DNA from: Stieleria mannarensis
GTDB taxonomy: Bacteria > Planctomycetota > Planctomycetia > Pirellulales > Pirellulaceae
Direction of reading: 5' to 3'
NCBI RefSeq assembly: GCF_014154935.1
Contig: NZ_JACEHH010000002.1
Coordinates: forward strand, 272,071-336,070
Length of the DNA stretch: 64,000 bases
The first letter of the stretch is position 1. Every line of letters starts with the position of its first letter. Below, piece after piece: positions 42,486 to 49,534 of this stretch. The translations under genes were made by a program, and so were the position numbers. Below the pieces are notes generated by a model that searched no databases, was not told the DNA's origin, and was given only the letters and a program-made list of their open reading frames with translations.

Positions 42486-43174
42486 GCCACACCCACCACC
42501 GATCGCAAAGGTCACTGCAACAAGGTGTCGGAAATCCGATACCATCTTTTCCGCCTCGTCGCATCGTCCGAGCATCCCAACGGTCGCTGCAACCAAACTC
42601 GAAAATTCGAGTTTGGTTATTCGTCGCCGTGTCACATCACCCACTCACTCAATCGGCCGCTGCAACGTGGGAGGAAGCCGTTTCGACGAATAACGTCGAA
42701 ACGGTCACACCAACCACTCGCTCAATCGGTCGCTGCAACGCGGTCGGTTGAATTTTTTTAACCGACCGCTTTGAGGTCACATCGCCCACTCGCTCAATCG
42801 GTCGCTGCAACGTAAAGGAGAAAAAAGTTTCTCCGTTACCGAAGGATGGTCACACCACCCACTCACTCAATCGCCCACTGCAACCTCGGTGTCGATTTGT
42901 GCGCAATTGCGCACATTTTGTCACACCACCCACTCACTCAATCGCCCACTGCAACTCAATGTGCAAAATCGCATATTGTAATTTCCCAAGGTCACACCAC
43001 CCACTCACTCAATCGCCCACTGCAACCTGATTCCCTGCAAATTTGCAGGGAATCGCTAGTGGTGTCACACCACCCACTCACTCAATCGCCCACTGCAACT
43101 CGAGTTGTGGCATTCAAAAGGCAGGACGCACGCGACCCGTCACACCACCCACTCACTCAATCGCCCACTGCAAC
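42486..43174. repeat. Ten 36-bp direct repeats with palindromic spacers (CRISPR-like geometry, not CRISPR)
   Basis: Repeats at 42486-42521, 42558-42593, 42631-42666, 42704-42739, 42776-42811, 42849-42884, 42920-42955, 42991-43026, 43064-43099, 43139-43174. Each is exactly 36 bp, beginning GTCACACCACCCACTCAC and ending TCAATCGCCCACTGCAAC; the last five are identical, the leftmost two are degenerate. Spacers are 36, 37, 37, 36, 37, 35, 35, 37 and 39 bp. Eight contain a strong hairpin with unique stem (for example GATTCCCTGCAAA and complement at 43029-43054; GCGGTCGGTT/AACCGACCGC; TGTGCGCAA and complement). The ninth has only CAACTCGAGTTG. Not coding, since periods are 71-75. Confidence 0.93.
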
Positions 43175-43232
43175 CCTCCCCTCCCCGCACCCGGCAAAAC
43201 ACGGGACGAAAACAGGCGTTTGCGAGCGGTCG

Positions 43233-43439
43233 CTACCGCACTTCCCGCCCATTGACGATCAGCCGCGAAAACTCGCCATCGATCCGCACCGTCTGACCAT
43301 CGGTTTGGACGCGAATCCCGCCGGCGGAACTGTGGACGTTCGCCTGGCCCCGTGTCTGCGATTGCGTGACGGTCGGGGATGTCGGATTAGGCGTGCATCC
43401 GAGGGCGATGGCGAGCGATAGTGGGACCAGGGAACGCAT
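43233..43439 (-). CDS. Small lipoprotein
   Basis: 68 aa. Signal with lipobox-like LVPLSLAIALGC; the mature part begins C-T-P-N-P and is rich in T, Q, S, then GGIRVQTDGQTVRIDGEFSRLIVNGREVR, a beta-strand repeat. Small lipoproteins in phage elements can be outer spanins or lysogenic conversion proteins; there is no holin or inner spanin here, so I only state lipoprotein. It faces the hairpin array from the right. Confidence 0.6.
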   Translation of the reverse strand: MRSLVPLSLAIALGCTPNPTSPTVTQSQTRGQANVHSSAGGIRVQTDGQTVRIDGEFSRLIVNGREVR

Positions 43440-43792
43440 GGGACTGATGGGGTTGGGGAAAGCCGTGATTCTACCCGTGGAGCGGGGAAAGTCGATTCAA
43501 TGTTGACATCGGGAGCGGATCTGGGGTAGGCTTCTCGGTGCTGTTGATCGGAACTGAACACCCGAGAGACTTGGCCGCGGTTTGTTAGATACCGCTGGCG
43601 ACAAGGCAAACACTTACCAATCTTCCATTGTTGAGAAATGAAAGCGTCGTCGTATTTGTGGGACCAACTTCAAGCTGTGACCTGGCACAGGCCAGTTAGC
43701 AAGGAGCCCGACCGAGTGTAAGTGCTCGGGTTCAGCAGGTACGACGACGCTTTCGTGCGCGGACATCACTTGTCCGCAAGGAGTGCTTCCCT
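43440..43792. other. Non-coding leader with structured element, upstream of integrase 2
   Basis: 353 bases. Contains the 115-base inverted-repeat structure at 43640-43754 and a small hairpin GGACA-TCAC-TTGTCC just before the integrase ribosome site. The left 200 bases hold nothing recognised. Confidence 0.55.
43640..43754 (+). ncRNA. Candidate structured RNA or cruciform closed by a 15-bp perfect stem
   Basis: GAAAGCGTCGTCGTA at 43640-43654 and TACGACGACGCTTTC at 43740-43754 are exact inverted repeats. Inside are CTGTG-ACCTGG-CACAG and a hairpin GAGCCCGA ... TCGGGTTC (8 bp, one G-T pair). The multi-branched form just upstream of the integrase 2 start looks like a regulatory RNA or a recombination site. 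No match to a known class. Confidence 0.5.
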
Positions 43793-45181
43793 ATGCTCGA
43801 TCCCACTGAGCTAGAGGCAACCTTCGACAACCTGATGAGATTCACGCTCGACAAGTCGGGAGAACTCACACCAAGACGGCGAGGGCAGGGGCAGCGGTCC
43901 CGCATTGCTACCGAGATCCGAGTCGAGCTAGAGGCGATTCTGAAACGCCCGATTGAAGTCGACGACATCAACGCAGACTTTTGCGAATTGCTGGTCCTGA
44001 GATGGAAGCGGCAAGGGATGCGCCGAACCAGTATCACTTTCCGCTACGAGTGGTTCATTACTGCGAACAAAGTAGCGGCCAAGTTGGGGTGGGCGAAGTT
44101 GGACGACTTCCGCCACATCAAGCCGGAGCGGTCGCGTAGCTGGCATGAGACACGGCAAAACGTTGAGATGCCCGAGATCACGCCCGCCCCCGTAATCGAC
44201 GAGAGCAAAGCGGCAGAGCAACAGATGACGCTATCGGCAATGCTTGAGGATCACTACATTCCGGCCCGGCTTGTCGGCAAGAGCAAGAACACAATCAGGC
44301 TTTACAGAATTTGCATCCGCAATTTCACTAAATGGCTGGGGCGAGATCCGATTGTTGCGGACATGAACACCGAGACGATCGGGAAGTACCTTCGTCATTC
44401 ATTGGAGCACCTGGAACTAAGCCCCCACACCGTTGAAAAGGAGGCTGCCGAATTTCGTTCATTCTGGACGTTTGCCGCGAAGCGGGGCTGGCTGCCAACG
44501 TTCCCCGAGATCCCCGCCATAAGCTGCCCTAAGCGTATCCCCGACGCATGGTCTGACGATCAGATGGTCAAACTGATGGGGGCGTGCGAGAGTGCAACGG
44601 GGACAATCGGCAGGAACAAGGCAAGCCATTTTTGGCCGGCCCTTGTGTCGGTCATTTACGATTGCGGAGAACGCATCTCTGCCGTGCTGTCGATCACCCA
44701 CACGGACATTGACGCCCAAGGCTGGCTGACCGTCCGAGGCGAGTATCGAAAGGGCAAGACACGGGACAAACGATACAAGCTGCGTCCGGTGACGGTTGAG
44801 AGAATCGGAAAGCTGCACAAGGGTGACGGGCTAGTGTTCCCGCTGCCGTACAGCCAAGGCTACATCTATCAGCTATTCGGCGAGATTCTGAAAGCGGCCG
44901 GACTGCCCAATACCCGCCGGGACAAGTTCCACAAGATACGCCGGACCACTGCGTCTAACTTCGAAGCGGCTGGGGGCAATGCTACGGCATTGCTTGACCA
45001 TACCGACCGGCGAACTACTGAAGCCTATCTTGACCCCAGGTTCATCAAGTCGATCCAGCCGGCTGACATCGTTCCCGGCATCGGGGAGGCGGGCGTCGAC
45101 CAAGACGCCACCGGAGACGGCAACGCCAAACTTCTGGACCAGTTCCGCGACTTCCTTAAACAGCAAGAGGCCGGCCAATGA
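43793..45181 (+). CDS. Tyrosine recombinase/integrase 2
   Basis: 462 aa, AAGGAG nine bases before ATG 43793. N-terminal 130 residues are unlike other integrases (RGQGQRSRIATEIRVELEAILKRPIEV). Core-binding domain around TLSAMLEDHYIPARLVGKSKNTIRLYRICIRNF. Catalytic residues are standard: arginine in YDCGERISAVLSI, lysine in GKTRDKRY, HKIRRTTASNF, LDHTDRRTTEAYLDPRF with the tyrosine. It lies near attR and is transcribed together with the HEPN-like gene. It is not the usual tRNA-side integrase, so its job may be different: inversion, or integration in another host site. Confidence 0.88.
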   Translation: MLDPTELEATFDNLMRFTLDKSGELTPRRRGQGQRSRIATEIRVELEAILKRPIEVDDINADFCELLVLRWKRQGMRRTSITFRYEWFITANKVAAKLGWAKLDDFRHIKPERSRSWHETRQNVEMPEITPAPVIDESKAAEQQMTLSAMLEDHYIPARLVGKSKNTIRLYRICIRNFTKWLGRDPIVADMNTETIGKYLRHSLEHLELSPHTVEKEAAEFRSFWTFAAKRGWLPTFPEIPAISCPKRIPDAWSDDQMVKLMGACESATGTIGRNKASHFWPALVSVIYDCGERISAVLSITHTDIDAQGWLTVRGEYRKGKTRDKRYKLRPVTVERIGKLHKGDGLVFPLPYSQGYIYQLFGEILKAAGLPNTRRDKFHKIRRTTASNFEAAGGNATALLDHTDRRTTEAYLDPRFIKSIQPADIVPGIGEAGVDQDATGDGNAKLLDQFRDFLKQQEAGQ

Positions 45182-45738
45182 TTACCTGCATTGAATCAAT
45201 CGAGTTTTCAAGCCGGGACCGGGATGAACTGGACTTCCGGGCCGGTACTGTTCTGGACGTGCTGCAAAGCTTCGCAGAGGTCGAGATGGGCGACCCCAGG
45301 ATGATGATCGTACTGGCGACCGCTCGAATCGAAGCGGCTTTGATTACGGCCCACGAAACGTATCTCCCTGAACTGCCAAGGCCGGCAAAGCTGCAAACGT
45401 GCATCAAGGCGGCACGGAATAACGGTTTGATCGCAACAGACTTCTGCGGCTATGCCGACGCCCTGCGACGAATCAGGAATCGCATCGTCCACACGCCGAC
45501 GACGATCAGGGATCTGGCAAGCGGTGAGCTTAGATTGTGGATCGATCGGATACACGGGCTGTCCGCAAGGCTGCCGGTCTGGGATCGACCTATCTACCCA
45601 AGTGATGACTTCCGCCGGAGCGTCTACGCAGCGACCGTAGCCGGCGTTGTCGTGGCCGAAGTTGATTTTTTCGATCTGACCGGCGGTCTGATCGCGAAAG
45701 GCTTTGAATCAACCGCTGCCCATCTCTTCAACCAGTGA
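45178..45738 (+). CDS. HEPN-like protein (candidate RNase, toxin or defence)
   Basis: 186 aa, ATGA overlap with integrase 2. Residues 36-110 are alpha-helical and end in DALRRIRNRIVHTPT: R100-N101-x3-H105 is the RN-xxx-H signature of HEPN ribonucleases (also DUF4145-like). The remaining part GVVVAEVDFFDLTGGL is beta-like. HEPN proteins occur in toxin-antitoxin pairs, abortive infection and Cas systems, so it could be an RNA-cutting effector carried as cargo. No partner nucleotidyltransferase (MNT) is beside it. Assignment rests on one motif plus helical context. Confidence 0.55.
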   Translation: MITCIESIEFSSRDRDELDFRAGTVLDVLQSFAEVEMGDPRMMIVLATARIEAALITAHETYLPELPRPAKLQTCIKAARNNGLIATDFCGYADALRRIRNRIVHTPTTIRDLASGELRLWIDRIHGLSARLPVWDRPIYPSDDFRRSVYAATVAGVVVAEVDFFDLTGGLIAKGFESTAAHLFNQ

Positions 45739-45752
45739 CCCCAGGCGAATCA

Positions 45753-45983
45753 ATGAAAATCACACCAACGAAACACGGCTACCGCGTCCAGGCGTCGACG
45801 CAGCGGGAGAACGCCGTCGTGAGCGTCCTAGTCGCGTTGCTGGCGATGGCCCCCGAGATCACCGCCACCGAACGGGAGCGGCACAGCGAGCTTGCAGACG
45901 GCCCGACGTGGCGGAACTGGACCGTGATCCCCGAGCGGATCTGGCCGGACCAACTGGCGACGATGGCGGGAGGGCCCAATTGA
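45753..45983 (+). CDS. Small protein of unknown function
   Basis: 76 aa from ATG 45753; a GTG at 45735 overlapping the HEPN-like stop is an alternative. HGYRVQASTQRENAVVSVLVALLAMAP has one hydrophobic helix. Not recognised. Last codons overlap the next ATG (TGATG). Could be an antitoxin by position; only inference. Confidence 0.55.
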   Translation: MKITPTKHGYRVQASTQRENAVVSVLVALLAMAPEITATERERHSELADGPTWRNWTVIPERIWPDQLATMAGGPN

Positions 45984-46246
45984 TGGCCAACCCGACGACC
46001 AAGCGGTTCTACGCGATTCAGTGGACCTACGGGCGATGCTGTGATCCTGCCGGCGACCGGATCGGGATTTACCACCGGTTTGCGTCTGCGATCGAGAGGG
46101 ACGCATGGTGCGACGATGGACCGTCATTCACGACCGAGCCCGGCTACCGCGAATCGATCAGCAGCGACGATGCCGAACTGCGGCGAGTGCTGCGTGAGGA
46201 ACAGCGGCAGGGGACGTGCTACCGGCTGGCTGATTGCCGGGTTTGA
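45983..46246 (+). CDS. Small protein of unknown function
   Basis: 87 aa, GGAGGG site before ATG 45983. RFYAIQWTYGRCCDPAGDRIGIYHRFASAIERDAWCDD is a compact alpha/beta pattern reminiscent of small phage proteins; not recognised. It ends the integrase 2 operon, with a terminator 27 bases later. Confidence 0.6.
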   Translation: MANPTTKRFYAIQWTYGRCCDPAGDRIGIYHRFASAIERDAWCDDGPSFTTEPGYRESISSDDAELRRVLREEQRQGTCYRLADCRV

Positions 46247-46272
46247 CGTCGATCGACGTGGGAAGCAACGAT

Positions 46273-46309
46273 GCCGGCGGTTGGGAGCGATCCTGACCGC
46301 CGGTTTTTT
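46273..46309 (+). terminator. Rho-independent terminator of the integrase 2 operon
   Basis: CCGGCGGT at 46274-46281, a 14-base loop, ACCGCCGG at 46296-46303, then six T. Strong. Confidence 0.9.
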
Positions 46310-46310
46310 C

Positions 46311-46329
46311 GGTACCCTTGGTACCCCTG
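46311..46329. promoter_or_regulatory. Right-arm GGTACC motifs, candidate recombinase arm sites
   Basis: GGTACCCTTG at 46311-46320 and GGTACCCCTG at 46320-46329, abutting. The left arm carries the same decamers at 29749 and 29762 in the opposite order. Confidence 0.55.
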
Positions 46330-46437
46330 CAAGGGCTGAAAACAGCGGTTTTCGACTGCTTCCCACTGTTTAGAGAATCTCGATTCACCCCGTAAAACAT
46401 GGGAGAAAACGAGTTTTCGCGTCTTGGCTCAAAGGCC

Positions 46438-46482
46438 TTAGAAGTCCGATGCTCTATCCAGCTGAGCTATGGGCGCGGGTGG
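46438..46482. repeat. attR core (45-bp direct repeat, right copy)
   Basis: Exact copy of 29692-29736, i.e. the tRNA-Arg 5' half without the rest. What follows to the right (GTGGGGGGCCGGTACGG) should be the original 5' flank of the tRNA gene. Confidence 0.95.
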
Positions 46483-46678
46483 GTGGGGGGCCGGTACGGC
46501 GGTTTGGTTGCTGCGGACGGCTTGTGGTGGATCGCCTGAGATTGCGGCTCGATTGGCGAGTTGGCAGTTTATCGGCCCGGCAACCGGTCGGCAATGTCAG
46601 GCGTGGGCACGGTTTTGGGACACCGGTTGGCCCCGGTAGTCTTGCAATTTCGGTTCGGGGGGCGTGTACAATTCGTTG

Positions 46679-46900
46679 ATGGACGAATCGAATCCGTACC
46701 GGCCGATCGCAAATTCCCCAGCCAAGCCGAGGGCGGGATGCTTGGCGGTTGCCGGCTGGACACTCTTCTGGCTGCTCTTGCTGGGGCTGGCTCTTCCGGT
46801 GATCGGGCTGGTCGCTTTGACGCTTGCCTCGCCGTCAGCTGCGCCGGTGCCAGAGACAGTCGAGGGATCGGTGCAGTCGACACGGACACTCCGGCCCTGA
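46679..46900 (+). CDS. Small single-pass membrane protein
   Basis: 73 aa from ATG 46679. MDESNPYRPIANSPAKPRAG is the short NPYxxP-type head common in planctomycete membrane proteins; residues 22-50 form one transmembrane helix (AGWTLFWLLLLGLALPVIGLVALTLA). Function unknown. An upstream GTG at 46664 is less likely. Confidence 0.6.
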   Translation: MDESNPYRPIANSPAKPRAGCLAVAGWTLFWLLLLGLALPVIGLVALTLASPSAAPVPETVEGSVQSTRTLRP

Positions 46901-47107
46901 GCAAGCCCGATCGACGTCGTTTGGACGCTTGGGCGTTCGTTTGCTCCGCCGTCATGACCGCAATGATCGATCATTGATCGCGGGGACCCTCCCCTCGCTA
47001 CGCTCGACCCTCCCTGCCAGGGACGGGTGATCGCCAAAAGCCGCTCGATCTCCACAGGGGACGGTGATTTTCTTCCCGGTTCTGCACGGCGTCGCCGACG
47101 GCGCATG

Positions 47108-47154
47108 AAAAAACCCGATCGCCGAGACCAAGGTAAAATCTCGACGAACGGGTC
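47108..47154 (-). terminator. Terminator of the small minus-strand unit
   Basis: Minus strand: GACCCG-TT-CG-T-CGAGA, loop TTTTACCTTGG, TCTCG-G-CG-AT-CGGG followed by TTTTTT. It lies 13 bases after the stop of the 40-codon frame. Confidence 0.7.
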
Positions 47155-47166
47155 TGTATCTCGCGA

Positions 47167-47289
47167 TCAAAAGATGATCTCGAGTGGGGAAGCTGACCCA
47201 TATGCGTCAGCCCGCCGACTTGGTCTACGGGTTGCTTCCCCGTTGGCTAGTACAGCAATAATCCACTTGATCACCTCCTTTAAAAACAT
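47167..47289 (-). CDS. Candidate 40-aa peptide gene or small RNA
   Basis: ATG 47289 opens a 40-codon frame, MFLKEVIKWIIAVLANGEA then TRRPSRRADAYGSASPLEIIF, with a hydrophobic helix and a basic middle. Within it lies TAAAGGAGGTGATCA, a 13-base exact complement of the 16S rRNA 3' tail, far longer than any other ribosome site in the window. No in-frame ATG follows that site, so either GTG at 47274 begins the peptide or the match has a different job. The intact terminator after the stop supports a real short transcript. Confidence 0.45.
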   Translation of the reverse strand: MFLKEVIKWIIAVLANGEATRRPSRRADAYGSASPLEIIF

Positions 47290-47776
47290 GGTTTGACGCG
47301 TCCGACCCTTGCGCCAACAAGAGTGGTGCCGGAAGCGTTCGGAAGTAGTCCGTCGCACCGCGTCAGCGCGACCCGACAGCAGAAGTATCCTTGCCAGTCA
47401 AGTAAAAAGCAAGGCAAATCTTCATGGTGGACAGGACGCAAGGAGCGGCTGAAAGGTTCGCTGGGGTGGAGAAACACTCTGCTGCAACCGTTCGACCCTC
47501 CCCTCGCTGCGCTCGACCCTCCCTGCCAGGGAGGGTTAATTCCGAGCTTGATGTGCATGCCCCACGCTGGGATTGACGCTCTCTGCCGGGGAGGGTGTCG
47601 GCTTGCCGAGGGCATCGGGTGGGAAGCCGCTTGGCCGGTGGATGGTTTTTTGCCATCGGGGCGAATTGCCGCGGGTTGGGCTTGCTGCTTGACCGTGCCG
47701 GCCGTATTGTCGACGACAGCCGAGTTTCACGGTGGACAGTTGGCTCTGGTTCGTGCAAGGGAAGGCACCGGCAGCG

Positions 47777-49534
47777 ATGCGAAAATGGAAAATCCGTACC
47801 AAAATGGTCGCCGGCCTTTCGGGCCTGGCATTCGTGATCGGTCTGCTGGTCTTCAACAGTTGGTCGCAACTGAAACGTGACCAATATTTGGCGGCCGAGA
47901 TCAGTCAGCTGGCCGACGAGATCGAGCACGCCCATGAGCTCAATCAGTTGGCGGTGTTGTTGAGCCAGTCGTATGTCAACTTTGACAAGCTGAAGGATCG
48001 GATCGCATCGAACCAGATGATCGGGTTCGAGGGGATCGACGAGTCGGCACTCAGCTGGGAAGAAGGTAACATCCATTCGCGGTTGATGGCCTTTCGTCGA
48101 AATTTGGACCCCTACATGTCGACGGTCTTCGCACGCGGGGGGGACCATCCCGAATCGGGATTGTTGCTGGATCGAGGCCGCCAGGGGGACAGCCTGCGGG
48201 AGATCGATGCGTTGCTCACCGAGGTGAATGACAGATGGTCGTCGCGAAAACTGCTCAACGGATCATTCTCCTCCGCCGCGTCGCAGCAAGCAGAAATCAA
48301 GGAGGGGATCGATCGCCTGGTCGGCCAGACCAATTCCTATTTTGGCGAAATCCAAACGAACATGAAGCAGTTTCGCGACAGTGTCCACTCCGAACAGCGG
48401 GCCAACCGCAACGAGTTCCGAATCTACACGGCACTCTCGGCGTTCCTGGTCATCTTCATCGCGTGGCAATTTTGGACCTCGATTGCTGTGCCGTTCCGAA
48501 CGCTGTTTCGCGGATCACAATTGATCGCCAGCGGGCATCACCAGCACAAAATCCTGTTGGGGACGACCGACGAGATCGGGTTGATGGCCGACACGGTCAA
48601 CGACATCACCGACCGCTTTAACCGGGCCGTCGCCAATGAGATGTCGGCCAAGCAGCGGGCCGAACAAGAGGTACGCGATCGGACCCGTGAGGTGATTCAA
48701 AACGAACAGCTCGCCAGTGTCGGCTTTCTGGCCGCCGGCGTGGCTCATGAAATCAACAATCCTCTCGGCGCGATCGCCTGGGGGGCCGAGGCGCTCGAAG
48801 AAACGTTGGAGGAGTTACCGGCCGAGGAAAAGGCTCGCTTCGATCAAGATTTCTTGCAAGAACTGCAGACCAACCTGGGGCTGATTCAATCGGAGGCGTT
48901 TCGCTGCAAGGGGATTACCGAGCGGCTGCTGAATTTCAGCCGGCTGAGCGACCGCAGTCGCGACCAGGAAGACCTTGGCGAGCTTGTCTCACGCGTGGTA
49001 TCGATGGTTGGCAAAGTCGGCGAGTATCGTTGCAAGACGATTCAGACACACGCCGACGAGAACGTCACGGCGTATTGCAATTCACAGGAGATCCAGCAGG
49101 TCGTGTTGAACCTGGTTTCCAACGCGCTGGAGTCGGTGGACACCGATGGCAAAGTCGACGTTTACGTGCGTGCGGAGACGGATCCGTTCAGCGGCATCAA
49201 GGAAGCGGTGGTCGAGGTGCAAGACGACGGCTGCGGGATGGACCAGGAAGTGATGGACCATTTGTTTGAACCGTTTTTCACTCGCCGTCGCGACGACACC
49301 GGGACCGGTTTGGGGCTGAGTATCAGCTACCGGATCGTGTCCTTGCATCATGGGTCGTTGACCCCGCAAAGCGACGGAGAGGGGTGTGGATCAAAAATGA
49401 CCTTGCGGTTGCCGGCCGAGCCCGCCAAGAAAGAGACGGTTTCCGATTCCGCATTCTTTACGTCTCGGGATTTGAGCCAGCACGATGAATTGAACTCCTC
49501 GACCAAGTGGAACGATGTCCAAAAAGTCGCCTGA
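47777..49534 (+). CDS. Sensor histidine kinase with HAMP domain
   Basis: 585 aa from ATG 47777. First membrane segment residues 10-28 (MVAGLSGLAFVIGLLVFNSW), a 190-residue periplasmic helical sensor, second segment TALSAFLVIFIAWQFW, HAMP (PFRTLFRGSQLIASGHHQHKI...MADTVNDITDRF), then the catalytic core: H324 in AAGVAHEINNPLG, N-box VSNALES, G1 DDGCGM, F-box FEPFFTRR, G2 GTGLGLSIS. It phosphorylates the response regulator encoded next, which overlaps by 20 bases. Signal unknown. The tail after LRLPAEPAKK is unstructured. Confidence 0.93.
   Translation: MRKWKIRTKMVAGLSGLAFVIGLLVFNSWSQLKRDQYLAAEISQLADEIEHAHELNQLAVLLSQSYVNFDKLKDRIASNQMIGFEGIDESALSWEEGNIHSRLMAFRRNLDPYMSTVFARGGDHPESGLLLDRGRQGDSLREIDALLTEVNDRWSSRKLLNGSFSSAASQQAEIKEGIDRLVGQTNSYFGEIQTNMKQFRDSVHSEQRANRNEFRIYTALSAFLVIFIAWQFWTSIAVPFRTLFRGSQLIASGHHQHKILLGTTDEIGLMADTVNDITDRFNRAVANEMSAKQRAEQEVRDRTREVIQNEQLASVGFLAAGVAHEINNPLGAIAWGAEALEETLEELPAEEKARFDQDFLQELQTNLGLIQSEAFRCKGITERLLNFSRLSDRSRDQEDLGELVSRVVSMVGKVGEYRCKTIQTHADENVTAYCNSQEIQQVVLNLVSNALESVDTDGKVDVYVRAETDPFSGIKEAVVEVQDDGCGMDQEVMDHLFEPFFTRRRDDTGTGLGLSISYRIVSLHHGSLTPQSDGEGCGSKMTLRLPAEPAKKETVSDSAFFTSRDLSQHDELNSSTKWNDVQKVA

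Larger units (their letters stand above)
29692..46482. mobile_element. Integrated satellite-like/prophage-like element in tRNA-Arg
   Basis: Bounded by perfect 45-bp direct repeats (29692-29736 and 46438-46482) that begin in the tRNA anticodon loop. About 16.7 kb of mainly plus-strand, tightly overlapping genes with good Shine-Dalgarno sequences, unlike the loosely spaced host genes. Contents: two tyrosine recombinases, one serine recombinase, excisionase-like, primase, DnaB-like helicase, iterons, major capsid, ClpP-like protease, tape measure, hairpin array, HEPN-like protein. No terminase, portal, head-tail connector, tail fibre or lysin is recognisable. I read it as a phage satellite or reduced prophage. 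Confidence 0.9.
46901..47776. other. Repeat-rich gap with a minus-strand small transcription unit
   Basis: 876 bases. ACCCTCCCCTCGCTACGCTC plus GACCCTCCCTGCCAGGG occurs at about 46984 and, nearly unchanged, at about 47502; a shorter form CTCTGCCGGGGAGGG is at 47580. The middle holds a small minus-strand unit (47108-47289). The remainder shows no gene. Confidence 0.6.

Noticed and set aside
42486..43174. Plain CRISPR array
   Set aside because: Repeat and spacer sizes fit, but the spacers are palindromes, the array continues leftward as hairpins without repeats, and no cas gene is in the element or window. Listed as an unclassified repeat array.
42195..43174. TIGR (tandem interspaced guide RNA) array
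   Set aside because: As I understand it this class needs conserved edge and loop repeats and a Tas protein with a Nop-type domain. Loops here are not conserved and no such protein is present.
42846..43421. 191-codon open frame across the repeats
   Set aside because: It translates the 36-bp repeats in shifting frames (periods of 71-75 bases) and has no family resemblance.
43706..43735. Group II intron domain V (GAGCCCGA...TCGGGTTC)
   Set aside because: The outer pairs look similar, but length is short, no GNRA-capped upper stem or two-base bulge fits, and no reverse transcriptase or other intron domains are near.
47266..47282. 16S rRNA fragment (GATCACCTCCTTTA)
   Set aside because: Only 13 bases match the 16S end; bases before it do not, so it is not an rRNA piece.
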